Shown: positions 16,501 to 25,519, counted from the stretch's first letter. The stretch: DNA of 41,751 nucleotides from Rhodospirillales bacterium (GCA_947466085.1 CANIEC010000022.1:1-41751); one strand, 5' to 3'. Notes: generated by a model from the letters alone, not told the origin. Numbers and translations: made by a program.

Positions 16501-17769
16501 ATGACCGGCCGCAAGACCTTCACCCGCCGCCGTCTGGGCCGTACTGCTCTCGGCGGGGCGACTCTCGCCAGCGCCGCCCTGCTGGGCGCTCCCCTGCCGC
16601 TGCGCGAGGCGTTCGCCCAGGGCGCGCCGGCCAACCTCAAGGTCGGCCTGCTGCTGCCGACGTCGGGCTTGCAGGCGCAGATCGGCCAGGCCTGCCGCCG
16701 CGGCGCCGACGTGGCCAATGACGTGTTCGCCGACATGAAGATGCCGGTGAAGCTCGAGATCGTGAACTACGACACCGAGACCAAGCCGGATGTCGCCCGC
16801 ACCCAGGCCGAGAAGGCGATCGACGCGGGCTGCCACATCCTGGTCGGCGCCTTCGATTCGGGCCAGACCATCGCCATCGCCCAGGTCTGCGAGCAGCGCG
16901 GCGTGCCGCTGGTCGTGAACATCGCGGCCGCCCCGCAGATCACGGAGCAGGGCTACAAGTTCGTCGTGCGCAATTTCCCGACCGCACCGATGCTGATCAC
17001 CGGCGCGCTGGCCCTGCACAAGGAGATCTTCAAGGTCTCGGGCAAGACACCGAAGACCGCCGTGCTGATGAGCGTGAACGACACGTTCGGCACCGCGATG
17101 ATCAACGGCATCAAGGCGCTGTTCCCCAAGCTCGACATGCCCTACGAGCTGGTCGACACGATCAGCTACGACGCCGCCGCCAAGGACCTCTCGGTCGAGG
17201 TCGCCAAGGCCAAGGCCACCAAGGCCGAGCTGCTGCTGCCGGTGAGCCGCCTGAACGACGCGAAACTCCTCGTCCAGGAGATGGTGAAGCAGCGCTGGGA
17301 ACCGATGGGGGTCCTTAATCCCGGAGCGCCCGGCCTCTACGAGCAGGACTTCCTCAAGACCATGGGCAAGTACGGCGAGTACATGATCTCGAACGTGCCG
17401 TGGCTCGATCCGAAATCGGCGATGACCCAGGCGCTCGAGAAGCGCCATGTCGCAAAGTTCCCCAACGACCAGCTCGACCTCAACGGCGGCTTCACCTTCG
17501 AGGGCATCCTGATCGCCGCCCAGGCCTGGCTCGCCGCCAAGTCGACCAAGCCCGGCGACCTCATGGAGGCGCTGCGCAAGATCAAGATCGACCAGCACGT
17601 GATGGTCGGCGGCCCGATCCAGTTCGACTCCAAGGGCCAGAACGTCAACATCAAGGCCACGGCGGTCGAGAACCTGAAGCGCAAGCCCACGGTCGTGCTG
17701 CCGCTCGAATCGGCCGCCGCGCCGCTCGTCTTCCCGATGCCGCCATGGAACGACAAGCGCCGCACCTGA
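16501..17769 (+). CDS. Branched-chain-amino-acid-type ABC substrate-binding protein (LivK-like)
   Basis: This 422-residue periplasmic binding protein (Peripla_BP_6 family) starts at ATG 16501 behind GGGAGGAG. Its leader is Arg-rich and Tat-like (TRRRLGRTALGG), with cleavage near EAFAQ. The core begins with LKVGLLLPTSGLQAQIGQA and continues through DTETKPDVARTQAEK, the family's fold. Such proteins bind branched-chain amino acids, amides, urea or aromatic acids, so the ligand is open. The complete transporter (two permeases, two ATPases) follows. Its start is 72 bases from the divergent uraD/uraH fusion, so shared control is possible and a purine-derived ligand is a reasonable but untested idea. 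Confidence 0.9.
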   Translation: MTGRKTFTRRRLGRTALGGATLASAALLGAPLPLREAFAQGAPANLKVGLLLPTSGLQAQIGQACRRGADVANDVFADMKMPVKLEIVNYDTETKPDVARTQAEKAIDAGCHILVGAFDSGQTIAIAQVCEQRGVPLVVNIAAAPQITEQGYKFVVRNFPTAPMLITGALALHKEIFKVSGKTPKTAVLMSVNDTFGTAMINGIKALFPKLDMPYELVDTISYDAAAKDLSVEVAKAKATKAELLLPVSRLNDAKLLVQEMVKQRWEPMGVLNPGAPGLYEQDFLKTMGKYGEYMISNVPWLDPKSAMTQALEKRHVAKFPNDQLDLNGGFTFEGILIAAQAWLAAKSTKPGDLMEALRKIKIDQHVMVGGPIQFDSKGQNVNIKATAVENLKRKPTVVLPLESAAAPLVFPMPPWNDKRRT

Positions 17770-17827
17770 TCCGGCGACATCCCTCCCTCTCCTTCGCGCC
17801 TGAGGGAGTATGACCCACCTTACCCAG

Positions 17828-17856
17828 CCTCTCCCCCCGCTGCGCGGGCGGAGAGG
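17828..17856 (+). promoter_or_regulatory. Hairpin covering the livH ribosome-binding site
   Basis: CCTCTCC (17828-17834) pairs with GGAGAGG (17850-17856), and an inner CCCGC/GCGGG extends the stem. The livH Shine-Dalgarno (AGGAG, 17854-17858) lies in the 3' arm, 9 bases before ATG 17868. The hairpin may lower permease translation relative to the binding protein. Confidence 0.6.
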
Positions 17857-17867
17857 AGCATGAGCAG

Positions 17868-18749
17868 ATGACCGCCGACTTCCTCCTCTCGCTCGCCCAG
17901 GCGATCACCAAGGGTCTGTTGACCGGCATGGTCTACGGGCTGATGGCGCTCGGTCTGTCCGTGATTTTCGGCGTGATGCGTGTGGTCAACTTCGCGCACG
18001 GCGAGATCATGGTCGTCGGCATGTATCTCGCCTGGATGGGCTTCGAATACCTGCAGGTCTCGCCGATGCTGAGCCTGCCGGTGATTGCCTTGATCTTCTT
18101 CGGCGCGGGCTATGCGCTGCAGCGCGTATTGATCTCGCCCTTCATCGGCCGGCCCGAGCATCAGCAGTTCCTGCTGCTGTTGGCCATCGCCATCCTGCTG
18201 GTGAATGCCTGCCTCGTCGTCGCCGGTCCCGACTCGCGCGGCATCCAGCTGGAGTCGCAGTTCGACTCCTACGAACTTGGGCCCTTCGTCTTCGACGCGG
18301 TCCGCGTGCACGCCGCCCTCACCGCGGTGGTGATCGCGGGCCTGCTCTGGCTCTTCTTCACCCGCACCCGCACCGGCAAGTCGATCCGCGCCGCCGCCGA
18401 CAACAATCTCGGCGCGCTGGTGGTGGGCCTCGACGTCCGCCGGCTCTATGCCTTCACCTTCGGCGTGGGCGCCGCCTGCGTGGGTGCCGCCGGCGCGCTG
18501 ATGATCACGATCATTCCGGTGACGCCCTTCCTCGCCGCCGAATACACGCTGCTCGCGTTCGTCATCGTCATCGTGGGCGGCCTCGGCAGCATGACCGGCG
18601 CGCTGGCCGGCGGCCTGCTGATCGGCGTCAGCGAGGCCGTTGCCGGTCTCCTGCTACAGCCATCGCTGAAGAGCATGGTGAGCTTCGGCATCCTCATCCT
18701 GGTGCTGCTGCTGCGGCCACAGGGCCTGTTCGGCAAGAGCGGCCCATGA
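17868..18749 (+). CDS. livH: Branched-chain-type ABC permease LivH
   Basis: This 293-residue inner-membrane permease has about eight spans. The opening AITKGLLTGMVYGLMALGLS and VIFGVMRVVNFAHGEIMVVG are the classic LivH start; the loop TGKSIRAAADNNLGALVVGLDV is the region that contacts the ATPases. It forms the membrane channel with LivM. It overlaps livM by 4 bases (ATGA), so translation is coupled. Its ribosome-binding site sits in a hairpin just upstream. Substrate specificity is set by the binding protein and is unknown. Confidence 0.93.
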   Translation: MTADFLLSLAQAITKGLLTGMVYGLMALGLSVIFGVMRVVNFAHGEIMVVGMYLAWMGFEYLQVSPMLSLPVIALIFFGAGYALQRVLISPFIGRPEHQQFLLLLAIAILLVNACLVVAGPDSRGIQLESQFDSYELGPFVFDAVRVHAALTAVVIAGLLWLFFTRTRTGKSIRAAADNNLGALVVGLDVRRLYAFTFGVGAACVGAAGALMITIIPVTPFLAAEYTLLAFVIVIVGGLGSMTGALAGGLLIGVSEAVAGLLLQPSLKSMVSFGILILVLLLRPQGLFGKSGP

Positions 18750-19744
18750 CACTGCTCGCGCGTCTGACCGGCGGCGTGCCGGCCCGCTCCCTGTGGGGCC
18801 TCGGCCTGCTGCTCGTGCTCCTGCTCGTCGCACCGGCGCTGCTCGGAAAATACGGCCTCTCCGTCCTGATCCTGGTCCTCTACTTCGCCTTCGTCGGCCA
18901 GGCCTGGAACATCATGATGGGCTTCGCCGGCCAGCTCTCGCTCGGCCATGCGCTCTATGCCGGCGTGGGCGGCTATATCGCCGCCGGGCTCTTCTTCCAC
19001 TACGGCATCGGCCCGTGGGCCGGCGTCTTCGTCGCGGTGGCGGCCGCCGTCGCCGCCGGATCGATCGTCGGCTATCTGGGCTTCCGCTTCTCGCTGGCCG
19101 GCGTCTATTTCGCGCTGCTCACCATCGCCTTCAGCGAGTTCACGCGCATCGCCTTCGATCACTGGGGCTGGGCCGGCGGCTCGGGCGGGCTGTTCCTCAA
19201 GGTCGATGCCACCTCGGACATCCTGAACCTGCGCGGCGGGCCGCTGCTCTTCTATTACGTGATCCTGGCACTGGCCGCCGGCACCTTCGTCCTCTGCCGC
19301 GCCCTGCTGGAGAGCCGGCTCGGCCGCTACTGGCTCGCCATCCGCGAAGATCCGGAAGCCGCCCAGGCGGTGGGCGTGCCGGTCCTGCGCTGCAAGATGA
19401 TCGCGATCATGATCTCGGCGGCGCTGACCGCGCTGGCCGGCGTCTGGAACGCCTTCTACTACAACAACCTCTTCCCCGAGACGGCCTTCGCCATGGGCCG
19501 CTCGATCGAATTCACCCTGGCGCCGATCATCGGTGGCCTGGGCACGTTGTTCGGACCAATCGTCGGCGCCGTCGTGCTGACCGGCCTCGGCGAGATCTTC
19601 ACCGACCTCAGCGAGGTCTTCCACATCTCCGGTCTGAAGCAGATCTTCTACGGGCTCGCTCTGCTGGTGATCGTGATGTACCGCCCGGCCGGCGTCTGGC
19701 CCTGGATCGCCGACCGCTTCGGCTTCGGGGAGAAGCGGCGATGA
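18746..19744 (+). CDS. livM: Branched-chain-type ABC permease LivM
   Basis: This 332-residue inner-membrane permease, partner of LivH, has a hydrophobic N-terminus (LLLVLLLVAPALLGKYGLSVL) and the family motif AWNIMMGFAGQLSLGHALYAG. The cytoplasmic coupling loop is GRYWLAIREDPEAAQAVGVP. The length is normal. It overlaps both neighbours by 4 bases. The C-terminus (YRPAGVWPWIADRFGFGEK) is typical of LivM. I infer it builds the translocation path with LivH for the ligand of the upstream binding protein. Confidence 0.93.
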   Translation: MTLLARLTGGVPARSLWGLGLLLVLLLVAPALLGKYGLSVLILVLYFAFVGQAWNIMMGFAGQLSLGHALYAGVGGYIAAGLFFHYGIGPWAGVFVAVAAAVAAGSIVGYLGFRFSLAGVYFALLTIAFSEFTRIAFDHWGWAGGSGGLFLKVDATSDILNLRGGPLLFYYVILALAAGTFVLCRALLESRLGRYWLAIREDPEAAQAVGVPVLRCKMIAIMISAALTALAGVWNAFYYNNLFPETAFAMGRSIEFTLAPIIGGLGTLFGPIVGAVVLTGLGEIFTDLSEVFHISGLKQIFYGLALLVIVMYRPAGVWPWIADRFGFGEKRR

Positions 19745-20472
19745 GCGGTGCCCGGCTCGAACTCGACGGGATCGGCAAGAGCTTCCGCGGCCTGCGTGCG
19801 GTGCACGATGTCTCGTTCGACGTCCCCGCCGGCGCCATCAACGCGCTTATCGGGCCCAACGGCGCGGGTAAGACCACGATCTTCAACATGATCGCTGGCG
19901 TCTACCGCCCCGACGCCGGCAGCGTGCGTCTCGACGGGCGACAGATCTCCGGCCTGCGGCCCGACCTGGTCTGCGACGCGGGCGTCGGCCGCACCTTCCA
20001 GATCGTAAAGCCGTTCAAGGGACTGAGCGTGCTGGAGAACGTCACGGTCGGCGCCCTGCACCGCCGGCCGGCGCTTCCCGAGGCGCGCGCCTACGCCGCC
20101 GACATATTGATGCAACTCGGCCTGCACGATCGCCGGCACCAGGCGGCCGAGAGCCTGACCTTGCCGGATCGCAAGCGCCTCGAAGTCGCGCGCGCGCTCG
20201 CCACCGAGCCGAAGCTGCTGCTGCTCGACGAGGTGATGGCCGGGCTGCGGCCAACCGAGATCGACGTCATGGTGACCTTCCTGCAGGAACTGAACAGGCG
20301 CACCGGCCTCACCATCCTGCTGATCGAGCATGTGATGCGCGCCGTCATGGCGCTCGCCTCCAACATCGTGGTGGTGAGCTACGGCGAGAAGATCGCCGAG
20401 GGCACGCCGGCCGAGATCGCGCGCCATCAGGCCGTGCTCGACGTCTATCTCGGCGAAGCGGAACCGGCATGA
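19741..20472 (+). CDS. livG: Branched-chain-type ABC ATPase LivG, degenerate signature motif
   Basis: This 243-residue ATPase has ATG 19741 overlapping the livM stop by 4 bases. Walker A is GPNGAGKTT, the Q-loop is in GRTFQIVKPF, Walker B is LLLLDEVMAGL and the switch His is in LIEHVMRAV. The signature that should read LSGGQ is L139-T-L-P-D143 (followed by RKRLEVARAL), so neither glycine is present. I recall similar LTL-x-x-RKRLE versions in LivG homologs, so this may be a tolerated subfamily variant. The LivF partner keeps a normal motif, so one of the two composite ATP sites should still be canonical. Confidence 0.92.
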   Translation: MSGARLELDGIGKSFRGLRAVHDVSFDVPAGAINALIGPNGAGKTTIFNMIAGVYRPDAGSVRLDGRQISGLRPDLVCDAGVGRTFQIVKPFKGLSVLENVTVGALHRRPALPEARAYAADILMQLGLHDRRHQAAESLTLPDRKRLEVARALATEPKLLLLDEVMAGLRPTEIDVMVTFLQELNRRTGLTILLIEHVMRAVMALASNIVVVSYGEKIAEGTPAEIARHQAVLDVYLGEAEPA

Positions 20473-21185
20473 GCGCGCCTCTTCTGAAAGTCGAGAACCT
20501 CGACCTCTTCTACGGCGACGCGCAGGCGCTGGCCGGCGTGTCGCTCGAGATCGCCCCGGGCGAGATCGTGGCCATCGTCGGCGCCAACGGGGCGGGCAAG
20601 AGTTCGCTGATCCGCTCGATCCACGGGATCGAGAAGCCGGCGCGCGGCCATGTCCGCTTCGATGGAGCCGATATCACCGGCTGGCCCTCATATCGCGTGT
20701 GCGAGGCCGGCATCGGCCACGTCGCCGAGGGCCGCCAGGTCTTCCCCAATCTCTCGGTTCTGGAAAACCTCGAGATGGGCGCGACGCCCAAACGCGCGCG
20801 GGCACGGGAGAAGCAGACTCTGGAGCGCGTCTTCGCGATGTTTCCGCGCCTCGCCGAACGGCGGCGCCAGGCGGCCGGGACGCTCTCCGGCGGCGAGCAG
20901 CAGATGGTGGCGATCGGCCGCTGCCTGATGGGCCAGCCGCGCCTGATCATGTTCGACGAGCCCTCGCTCGGTCTCGCGCCCACCATCGTGCAGGAAGTCT
21001 TCCGCATCGTGCGCCGGCTGAACGAAGAGGGCCTCACCATCCTCCTGGTCGAGCAGAACGTGATGGCGTCGCTGCGAATCGCCAATCGCGGCTACGTGCT
21101 GGAGAACGGCCGCATCGAACTCGAAGGCGCGGGCGCCGACCTGCTGACCAACGACCGCGTCCGGCAGGCCTATCTCGGCCTTTGA
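20469..21185 (+). CDS. livF: Branched-chain-type ABC ATPase LivF
   Basis: This 238-residue ATPase completes the importer. It has Walker A GANGAGKSS, Q-loop region GRQVFPNLSVLENL, signature LSGGEQQMVAIGRCL, Walker B IMFDEPSLGLAP and the switch region LLVEQN (a Gln after Glu in place of His-Asp, as in other LivF proteins). It overlaps livG by 4 bases. The five genes from 16501 to 21185 form one operon. About 156 bases without a recognisable gene or terminator separate it from the transglutaminase-like gene, which may still be read through. Confidence 0.94.
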   Translation: MSAPLLKVENLDLFYGDAQALAGVSLEIAPGEIVAIVGANGAGKSSLIRSIHGIEKPARGHVRFDGADITGWPSYRVCEAGIGHVAEGRQVFPNLSVLENLEMGATPKRARAREKQTLERVFAMFPRLAERRRQAAGTLSGGEQQMVAIGRCLMGQPRLIMFDEPSLGLAPTIVQEVFRIVRRLNEEGLTILLVEQNVMASLRIANRGYVLENGRIELEGAGADLLTNDRVRQAYLGL

Positions 21186-21341
21186 GGCGTTGACGGCCGC
21201 CCCGGCCGGCTGCAATCCTAGAGCTTCCGGTACTGACGCTGTCGCGTGCGACGCGGATCGGTCCGGGATGGCGCAGGCTCCTCCCGACGACGGGACGACC
21301 GCCCTCCCCGGCAGACATTGCCCATGGGGAGAGACACCAGG

Positions 21342-22433
21342 ATGAATCGTCGTGACATGCTCAAGGCCGGCCTTGCCGCCGGCGCCTTCGGACTCCTGCC
21401 GCGTTTGGCATCGGCGCAGGCAGCCACCTACGCGCCCGTGCCGAAGGGCTGGCGCACCTACGTGCTGACGACCCGGGTCGAGCCGACGGCGGGCGCGACC
21501 AAGGCGTGGATCCCGCTGCCGACCTTCGAGGCGCCGGACTGGCAGCGTCCCGGCGCCGTCACCTGGACCGGCAATGCCCGCGTCGCCGAACGCGTCCGCG
21601 ATCCCAAGTATGGCGCCGAGATGCTGAGGGTCGAATGGGCGGCCGACCAGCAGGCGCCGCTGATCGAGATCGTGGCGCAGGTCCAGGCGCAGAACCGGTC
21701 GGTCGTGCCGGGCCAGGGCAATGCCGCGCCGCTCAGCGACGCCGAGCGCAAGCTCAACCTGATGTCGACCACATTCCTGCCGACCGACGGCCTCGTGAAG
21801 GAAACGGCCGACGGGATCGTGCGCGGCAAACAGGGCGACGTCGCCAAGGCGCGCGCGATCTACGACTGGGTCGTCGAGAACACCTTCCGCAATCCCAAGA
21901 CGCTGGGCTGCGGCGTCGGCGACATCACCACGATGATCAGGACCGGTAACCTGAACGGCAAGTGTGCCGACCTGAACGCGCTCTTTGTCGGCCTCGCCCG
22001 CTCGGTAGGATTGCCGGCGCGCGACGTCTACGGCATTCGCGTGATGCCGTCGGAGTTCGGCTTCAAGGCGCTGGGCGCCGGCTCGGAGATCGTGTCCAAG
22101 GCACAGCATTGCCGTGCCGAGGTCTGGCTCAGCGGCTCGGGCTGGACGCCGGTCGATCCCGCCGACGTGCGCAAGGTCGTGCTGGAGGAACCGCCGGCCA
22201 ACCTTGCGATGACCGATCCGAAGGTCGTCGCCGCCCGCCGTGCGCTGTTCGGCTCCTGGGAGGGCAACTGGCTCGCCTACAATGTGGCGCACGATGTGAA
22301 GCTGCCGGGCTCCAGGGAGGAGCCAGTCGCCTTCCTGATGTATCCGCAGGCCGAGAACCGGTCCGGCTTCCTCGACTCGCTCGACCCGGACAAATTCAAG
22401 TACCGCATCACAGCGCGTGAACTGACGGCCTAG
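21342..22433 (+). CDS. Exported transglutaminase-like cysteine protease-fold protein
   Basis: This 363-residue protein begins at ATG 21342 (GGGGAGA upstream) with a twin-arginine-type leader, NRRDMLKAGLAAGAFGLLP, cleaved near ASAQ. The C-terminal half carries the transglutaminase-core triad: Cys208 in NGKCADLNALFVGLAR, His256 in QHCRAEVWL and Asp272 in GWTPVDPAD. The N-terminal half (residues 25-150) is a beta-rich region that often precedes such domains in bacteria. Bacterial relatives are thought to be peptidases or amidases; activity is not predictable. It lies behind the LivKHMGF operon in the same direction and may process a ligand in the periplasm, but this rests on position alone. Confidence 0.85.
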   Translation: MNRRDMLKAGLAAGAFGLLPRLASAQAATYAPVPKGWRTYVLTTRVEPTAGATKAWIPLPTFEAPDWQRPGAVTWTGNARVAERVRDPKYGAEMLRVEWAADQQAPLIEIVAQVQAQNRSVVPGQGNAAPLSDAERKLNLMSTTFLPTDGLVKETADGIVRGKQGDVAKARAIYDWVVENTFRNPKTLGCGVGDITTMIRTGNLNGKCADLNALFVGLARSVGLPARDVYGIRVMPSEFGFKALGAGSEIVSKAQHCRAEVWLSGSGWTPVDPADVRKVVLEEPPANLAMTDPKVVAARRALFGSWEGNWLAYNVAHDVKLPGSREEPVAFLMYPQAENRSGFLDSLDPDKFKYRITARELTA

Positions 22434-22496
22434 GCCGCTTGCATGCTCGACGGGCGGGGCATTCCGCTCCGCCCCGATCCGCATTATATCCGGCGG

Positions 22497-23999
22497 ATGA
22501 ACGCACCAACCGACGCGGCGCCGCCACTGTCGCCCGCCCGACTCGTGCATCGCTACTACCTCGCGATGTCGGTGCCGTTCCTGATCGACGTCGTCTCGGT
22601 GCTTGTCTATTCGGCACTCAATCGAGCTCCGGAAGTCGTGCTCCCCTCGCTGGCGATCACGACCCTGTTCCTCGCCGGCGGAGTCGGCCTCGGCGCCTGG
22701 CTCCTGATCCGGCCGATCCGGCATTTCATCGAGGGGCGAGCAGCCTTCGAGGACATCGAGCGCTCGCTGGCGCGGCTGCCGCGCCATTCCGCGACCGTCA
22801 TAGGGGTCATGTACGCCCCGATGGTGGGGCTCCGCCTGCTCTCGCATCGACTCGACATCACCTTCGGCGCCACGCTCCAGCAGGTGGCCTGGCCGGATGT
22901 CATCGCCAACCTCACGGTCGGAACCGGCTTCAACGTCGTCCTCACCTTCTTCGTCGTCGCGGCGTACCTCGACCGCCTGTGCGAAGAGCTGTTCCGCACA
23001 CGGGGCGTGAACATCGGAACCTTCAGCGGCCGGTTCCGACGCAAGGTCGCGCTCGCCCTGCTGTTCGTCTCCTTCGCGACCATGGTCCTGATCGCGGCCG
23101 ACATACTGAGCTACAGCGGCGACCGGCTGGTGCGCGAAGCTTCGGCCGACATCACGACATCGGCGATCGGCACGGCCTTCATGTATTACTGGATATCGAG
23201 CGCGCTGACCCGGCCGATCACACGGCTGGATGGCGGCCTGCGCCGCGTCGCCGACAATGACTACACCGTGCGCCTGCCGGTCACCTCGAACGACGAGCTG
23301 GGTCACGCCGCCAGCCGCTTCAACCAGATGGTCGAAGGCCTCGCCGAGAAGGCCTACCTTCGCGACACTTTCGGCAAGTACGTGAGCGAGACGGTCGCCG
23401 CCTCTATCCTGTCCAACCGCGGCAATACCGGCCGCAGCATCGACACGACGGCCGAAGCGACCCTGATGTTCACCGACATCGAGGGGTTCACCAGTCTGTC
23501 GGAAAGCACGGGGCCCACGGACATGGCTGCTCTGTTGAACGCCTATCTCGGTACGGTCGTCCCCGTGATTCAGCGCCACGGCGGCATCGTCAACAGCTTC
23601 ATCGGCGACGGGCTGTTCGCGAGCTTCGGCCTGCCGCGACCGCTGGAGAACCATGCCAGGGCCGCAATCGCCGCCGCGGTCGACATCCAGCAGGCCCTGG
23701 CCACCGCCCGGTTCCCACGCGGTTGCCCCTTGCCGACGCGCATCGGTCTCAATACCGGGCCGGTCATCGGGGTCACCATCGGCACCGACAATCGCCTCAG
23801 CTACACGCTGCTGGGTGACGCCGTGAACGTCGCCGCGCGTATCGAGCAACTCAACAAGAAGTTCGGCACACGCATCCTCGCCGCCGAGAGCACCGTGGCG
23901 GCGGCGGGCGCGCAGGCTCTCTGCGAACGGCTGGGCACGACCGACGTACGCGGGCACCACGACGGCGTCGTCGTCTATCGTGTGGGACAGCCCCTTTGA
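22497..23999 (+). CDS. Membrane class III nucleotidyl cyclase with HAMP domain, copy 1
   Basis: This protein has 500 residues from ATG 22497, chosen because it aligns with the start of the paralog downstream; an ATG at 22443 is possible and neither has a good ribosome site. The N-terminal 230 residues hold about six membrane spans in two sets. A HAMP linker follows (RPITRLDGGLRRVADNDYT, near 240-300), then the cyclase domain. Metal ligands Asp327 (FTDIEGFT) and Asp371 (IGDG) are present, as are Asn444 and Arg448 (NVAAR). Thr437 replaces the purine-binding Asp, the class IIIb mark, but the purine-binding Lys is Ser367. It probably makes cAMP or cGMP in response to an unknown membrane signal. 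Confidence 0.87.
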   Translation: MNAPTDAAPPLSPARLVHRYYLAMSVPFLIDVVSVLVYSALNRAPEVVLPSLAITTLFLAGGVGLGAWLLIRPIRHFIEGRAAFEDIERSLARLPRHSATVIGVMYAPMVGLRLLSHRLDITFGATLQQVAWPDVIANLTVGTGFNVVLTFFVVAAYLDRLCEELFRTRGVNIGTFSGRFRRKVALALLFVSFATMVLIAADILSYSGDRLVREASADITTSAIGTAFMYYWISSALTRPITRLDGGLRRVADNDYTVRLPVTSNDELGHAASRFNQMVEGLAEKAYLRDTFGKYVSETVAASILSNRGNTGRSIDTTAEATLMFTDIEGFTSLSESTGPTDMAALLNAYLGTVVPVIQRHGGIVNSFIGDGLFASFGLPRPLENHARAAIAAAVDIQQALATARFPRGCPLPTRIGLNTGPVIGVTIGTDNRLSYTLLGDAVNVAARIEQLNKKFGTRILAAESTVAAAGAQALCERLGTTDVRGHHDGVVVYRVGQPL

Positions 24000-25507
24000 C
24001 CGCGGCGGGACCGGTGGAGCCCGTCGCCACGCCGTCCGAGATCGGCGGCCTGCGGCGGCGCTATCTGCTGCGGGCGGTCTCAGCGGCCGGGGTCGACATC
24101 GTTTTCACCAGCGTGTTCGTCGCCTTCGCGGATGCCTGGGCCTACGCCCCGCGGTCGATCGCCGTCGGGCTCTTCCTGCTGCTGGGCGTCAACGCCCTGA
24201 TCTGCCGGCGCCTGTTCATACCGATCGAGGAATATCTGTCGGGACGGCGATCGTTCGAGGATGTGGAGCGCCGGATCACGCAACTCCCGTTGCTGACGGC
24301 CGCACGCGTGGCGCTGCTCGCGCTGGCGATGGTGAGCTTCCGGGTGATGGCGCCGTACCTCTGGCCGGATGCCACCTTCCGCGCCCTGCCCACGCAGACG
24401 CTGGCCGACAACGTGGCGCTCTGCCTGCTGTTGCCGTTCTTCTATTTCACCTACATCTACTTCGTCATAAGCGACTATCTGGCCACGCTCTGCGGCTTCA
24501 TCTTCGAACGCACCGGCCGGAACCTGTCGTTGTTCTTCGGCCGGTACCGCCTGAAGCTCGGCATCGCCCTGCTGGTCATTTCCCTGGCCCCCATGACGGC
24601 CGTGATCATCGATCTCCTCTCCTACGAGGGCGAGAAGGTGCAGTTCGAGATCGCAACCGACGTCGCCATTGGGCTGATGGGCGTCACGGTCTCGGTCTAC
24701 TTCATCTGGCGCTCTCTGCTGCGTCCCATCCGCATCCTGTCGCGCGCCATGTCGACCGTCGCCGGCGGCGACATGTCGGTCCGGATCCCCGTGACGTCGA
24801 ACGACGAGGTCGGGGAACTGACGGGCCAGTTCAACACCATGATCGAGGGTCTGCGCGAACGCGAGCAGATCCGCGAAACGTTCGGCCGCTACGTCGACGA
24901 GAGCGTGGCCTCGACCATCCTGCAGCGCGGCGGCAACGGCGTGCTGGCCGGCGAGACCCGCGATGCGACGATCCTGTTCACGGATGTATCGGGGTTCACG
25001 ACCATCGCCGAGAAACTGCCCCCGGACCATCTCTTCGGGGCACTGAACGAATATCTCGAGACCGTCCTCGGCCCCATCCGCGCCCATGGCGGCGTGGTGC
25101 ACACCTTCATCGGCGACGGCCTCTTCGCCTCCTTCAACATGCCGCTGGCCTGTCCCCAACATGCTTCGGCCGCCGTCCGTGCCGCCATCGACATCCAGCG
25201 CGCCGTCGCCGGCCGCAGCTTTGGCGAAGCCAGGGTCCCTTTCGTTACCCGAATCGGCATCAGCACCGGTGCCGTCATCGGTGGATCCGTCGGCGCCGGG
25301 CAGCGGCTCAGCTTCACATTGCTAGGCGACACGGTGAACCTCGCCGCGCGCCTGGAAAAGTTGAACAAGGATCACGGCACGAGCATTCTCGTTTCGGAGA
25401 CGACGCGCGATGGCTGCGGTACGGAGTTCGTGTTCAAGCCGCTCGGCAGCACGGCCGTCCGCGGCCGAAGCGGGTCCATCGCCATCTTCACCATCGATAC
25501 TGTCTGA
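23996..25507 (+). CDS. Membrane class III nucleotidyl cyclase with HAMP domain, copy 2
   Basis: This paralog of the preceding gene has the same plan: about six spans, a HAMP region (RPIRILSRAMSTVAGGDMS) and a cyclase domain. Metal ligands are Asp330 (FTDVSGFT) and Asp374 (IGDG); Asn448 and Arg452 are kept; Thr441 is the class IIIb residue; the purine-binding Lys is Thr370. The start is uncertain: TTG 23996 overlaps the upstream TGA, and GTG 24014 is an alternative. The end-to-start overlap means coupled translation and possibly a heterodimer with copy 1, since class III cyclases build their active site at a dimer interface. The signal sensed is unknown. Confidence 0.87.
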   Translation: MTAAGPVEPVATPSEIGGLRRRYLLRAVSAAGVDIVFTSVFVAFADAWAYAPRSIAVGLFLLLGVNALICRRLFIPIEEYLSGRRSFEDVERRITQLPLLTAARVALLALAMVSFRVMAPYLWPDATFRALPTQTLADNVALCLLLPFFYFTYIYFVISDYLATLCGFIFERTGRNLSLFFGRYRLKLGIALLVISLAPMTAVIIDLLSYEGEKVQFEIATDVAIGLMGVTVSVYFIWRSLLRPIRILSRAMSTVAGGDMSVRIPVTSNDEVGELTGQFNTMIEGLREREQIRETFGRYVDESVASTILQRGGNGVLAGETRDATILFTDVSGFTTIAEKLPPDHLFGALNEYLETVLGPIRAHGGVVHTFIGDGLFASFNMPLACPQHASAAVRAAIDIQRAVAGRSFGEARVPFVTRIGISTGAVIGGSVGAGQRLSFTLLGDTVNLAARLEKLNKDHGTSILVSETTRDGCGTEFVFKPLGSTAVRGRSGSIAIFTIDTV

Positions 25508-25519
25508 GGTCCGCCGTCC

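Noticed and set aside
20688..23960. A 1090-codon minus-strand frame opposite livF, the transglutaminase-like gene and the first cyclase.
   Set aside because: Antisense frame across three well-supported genes; composition is typical of GC-rich antisense reading and no domain is visible.
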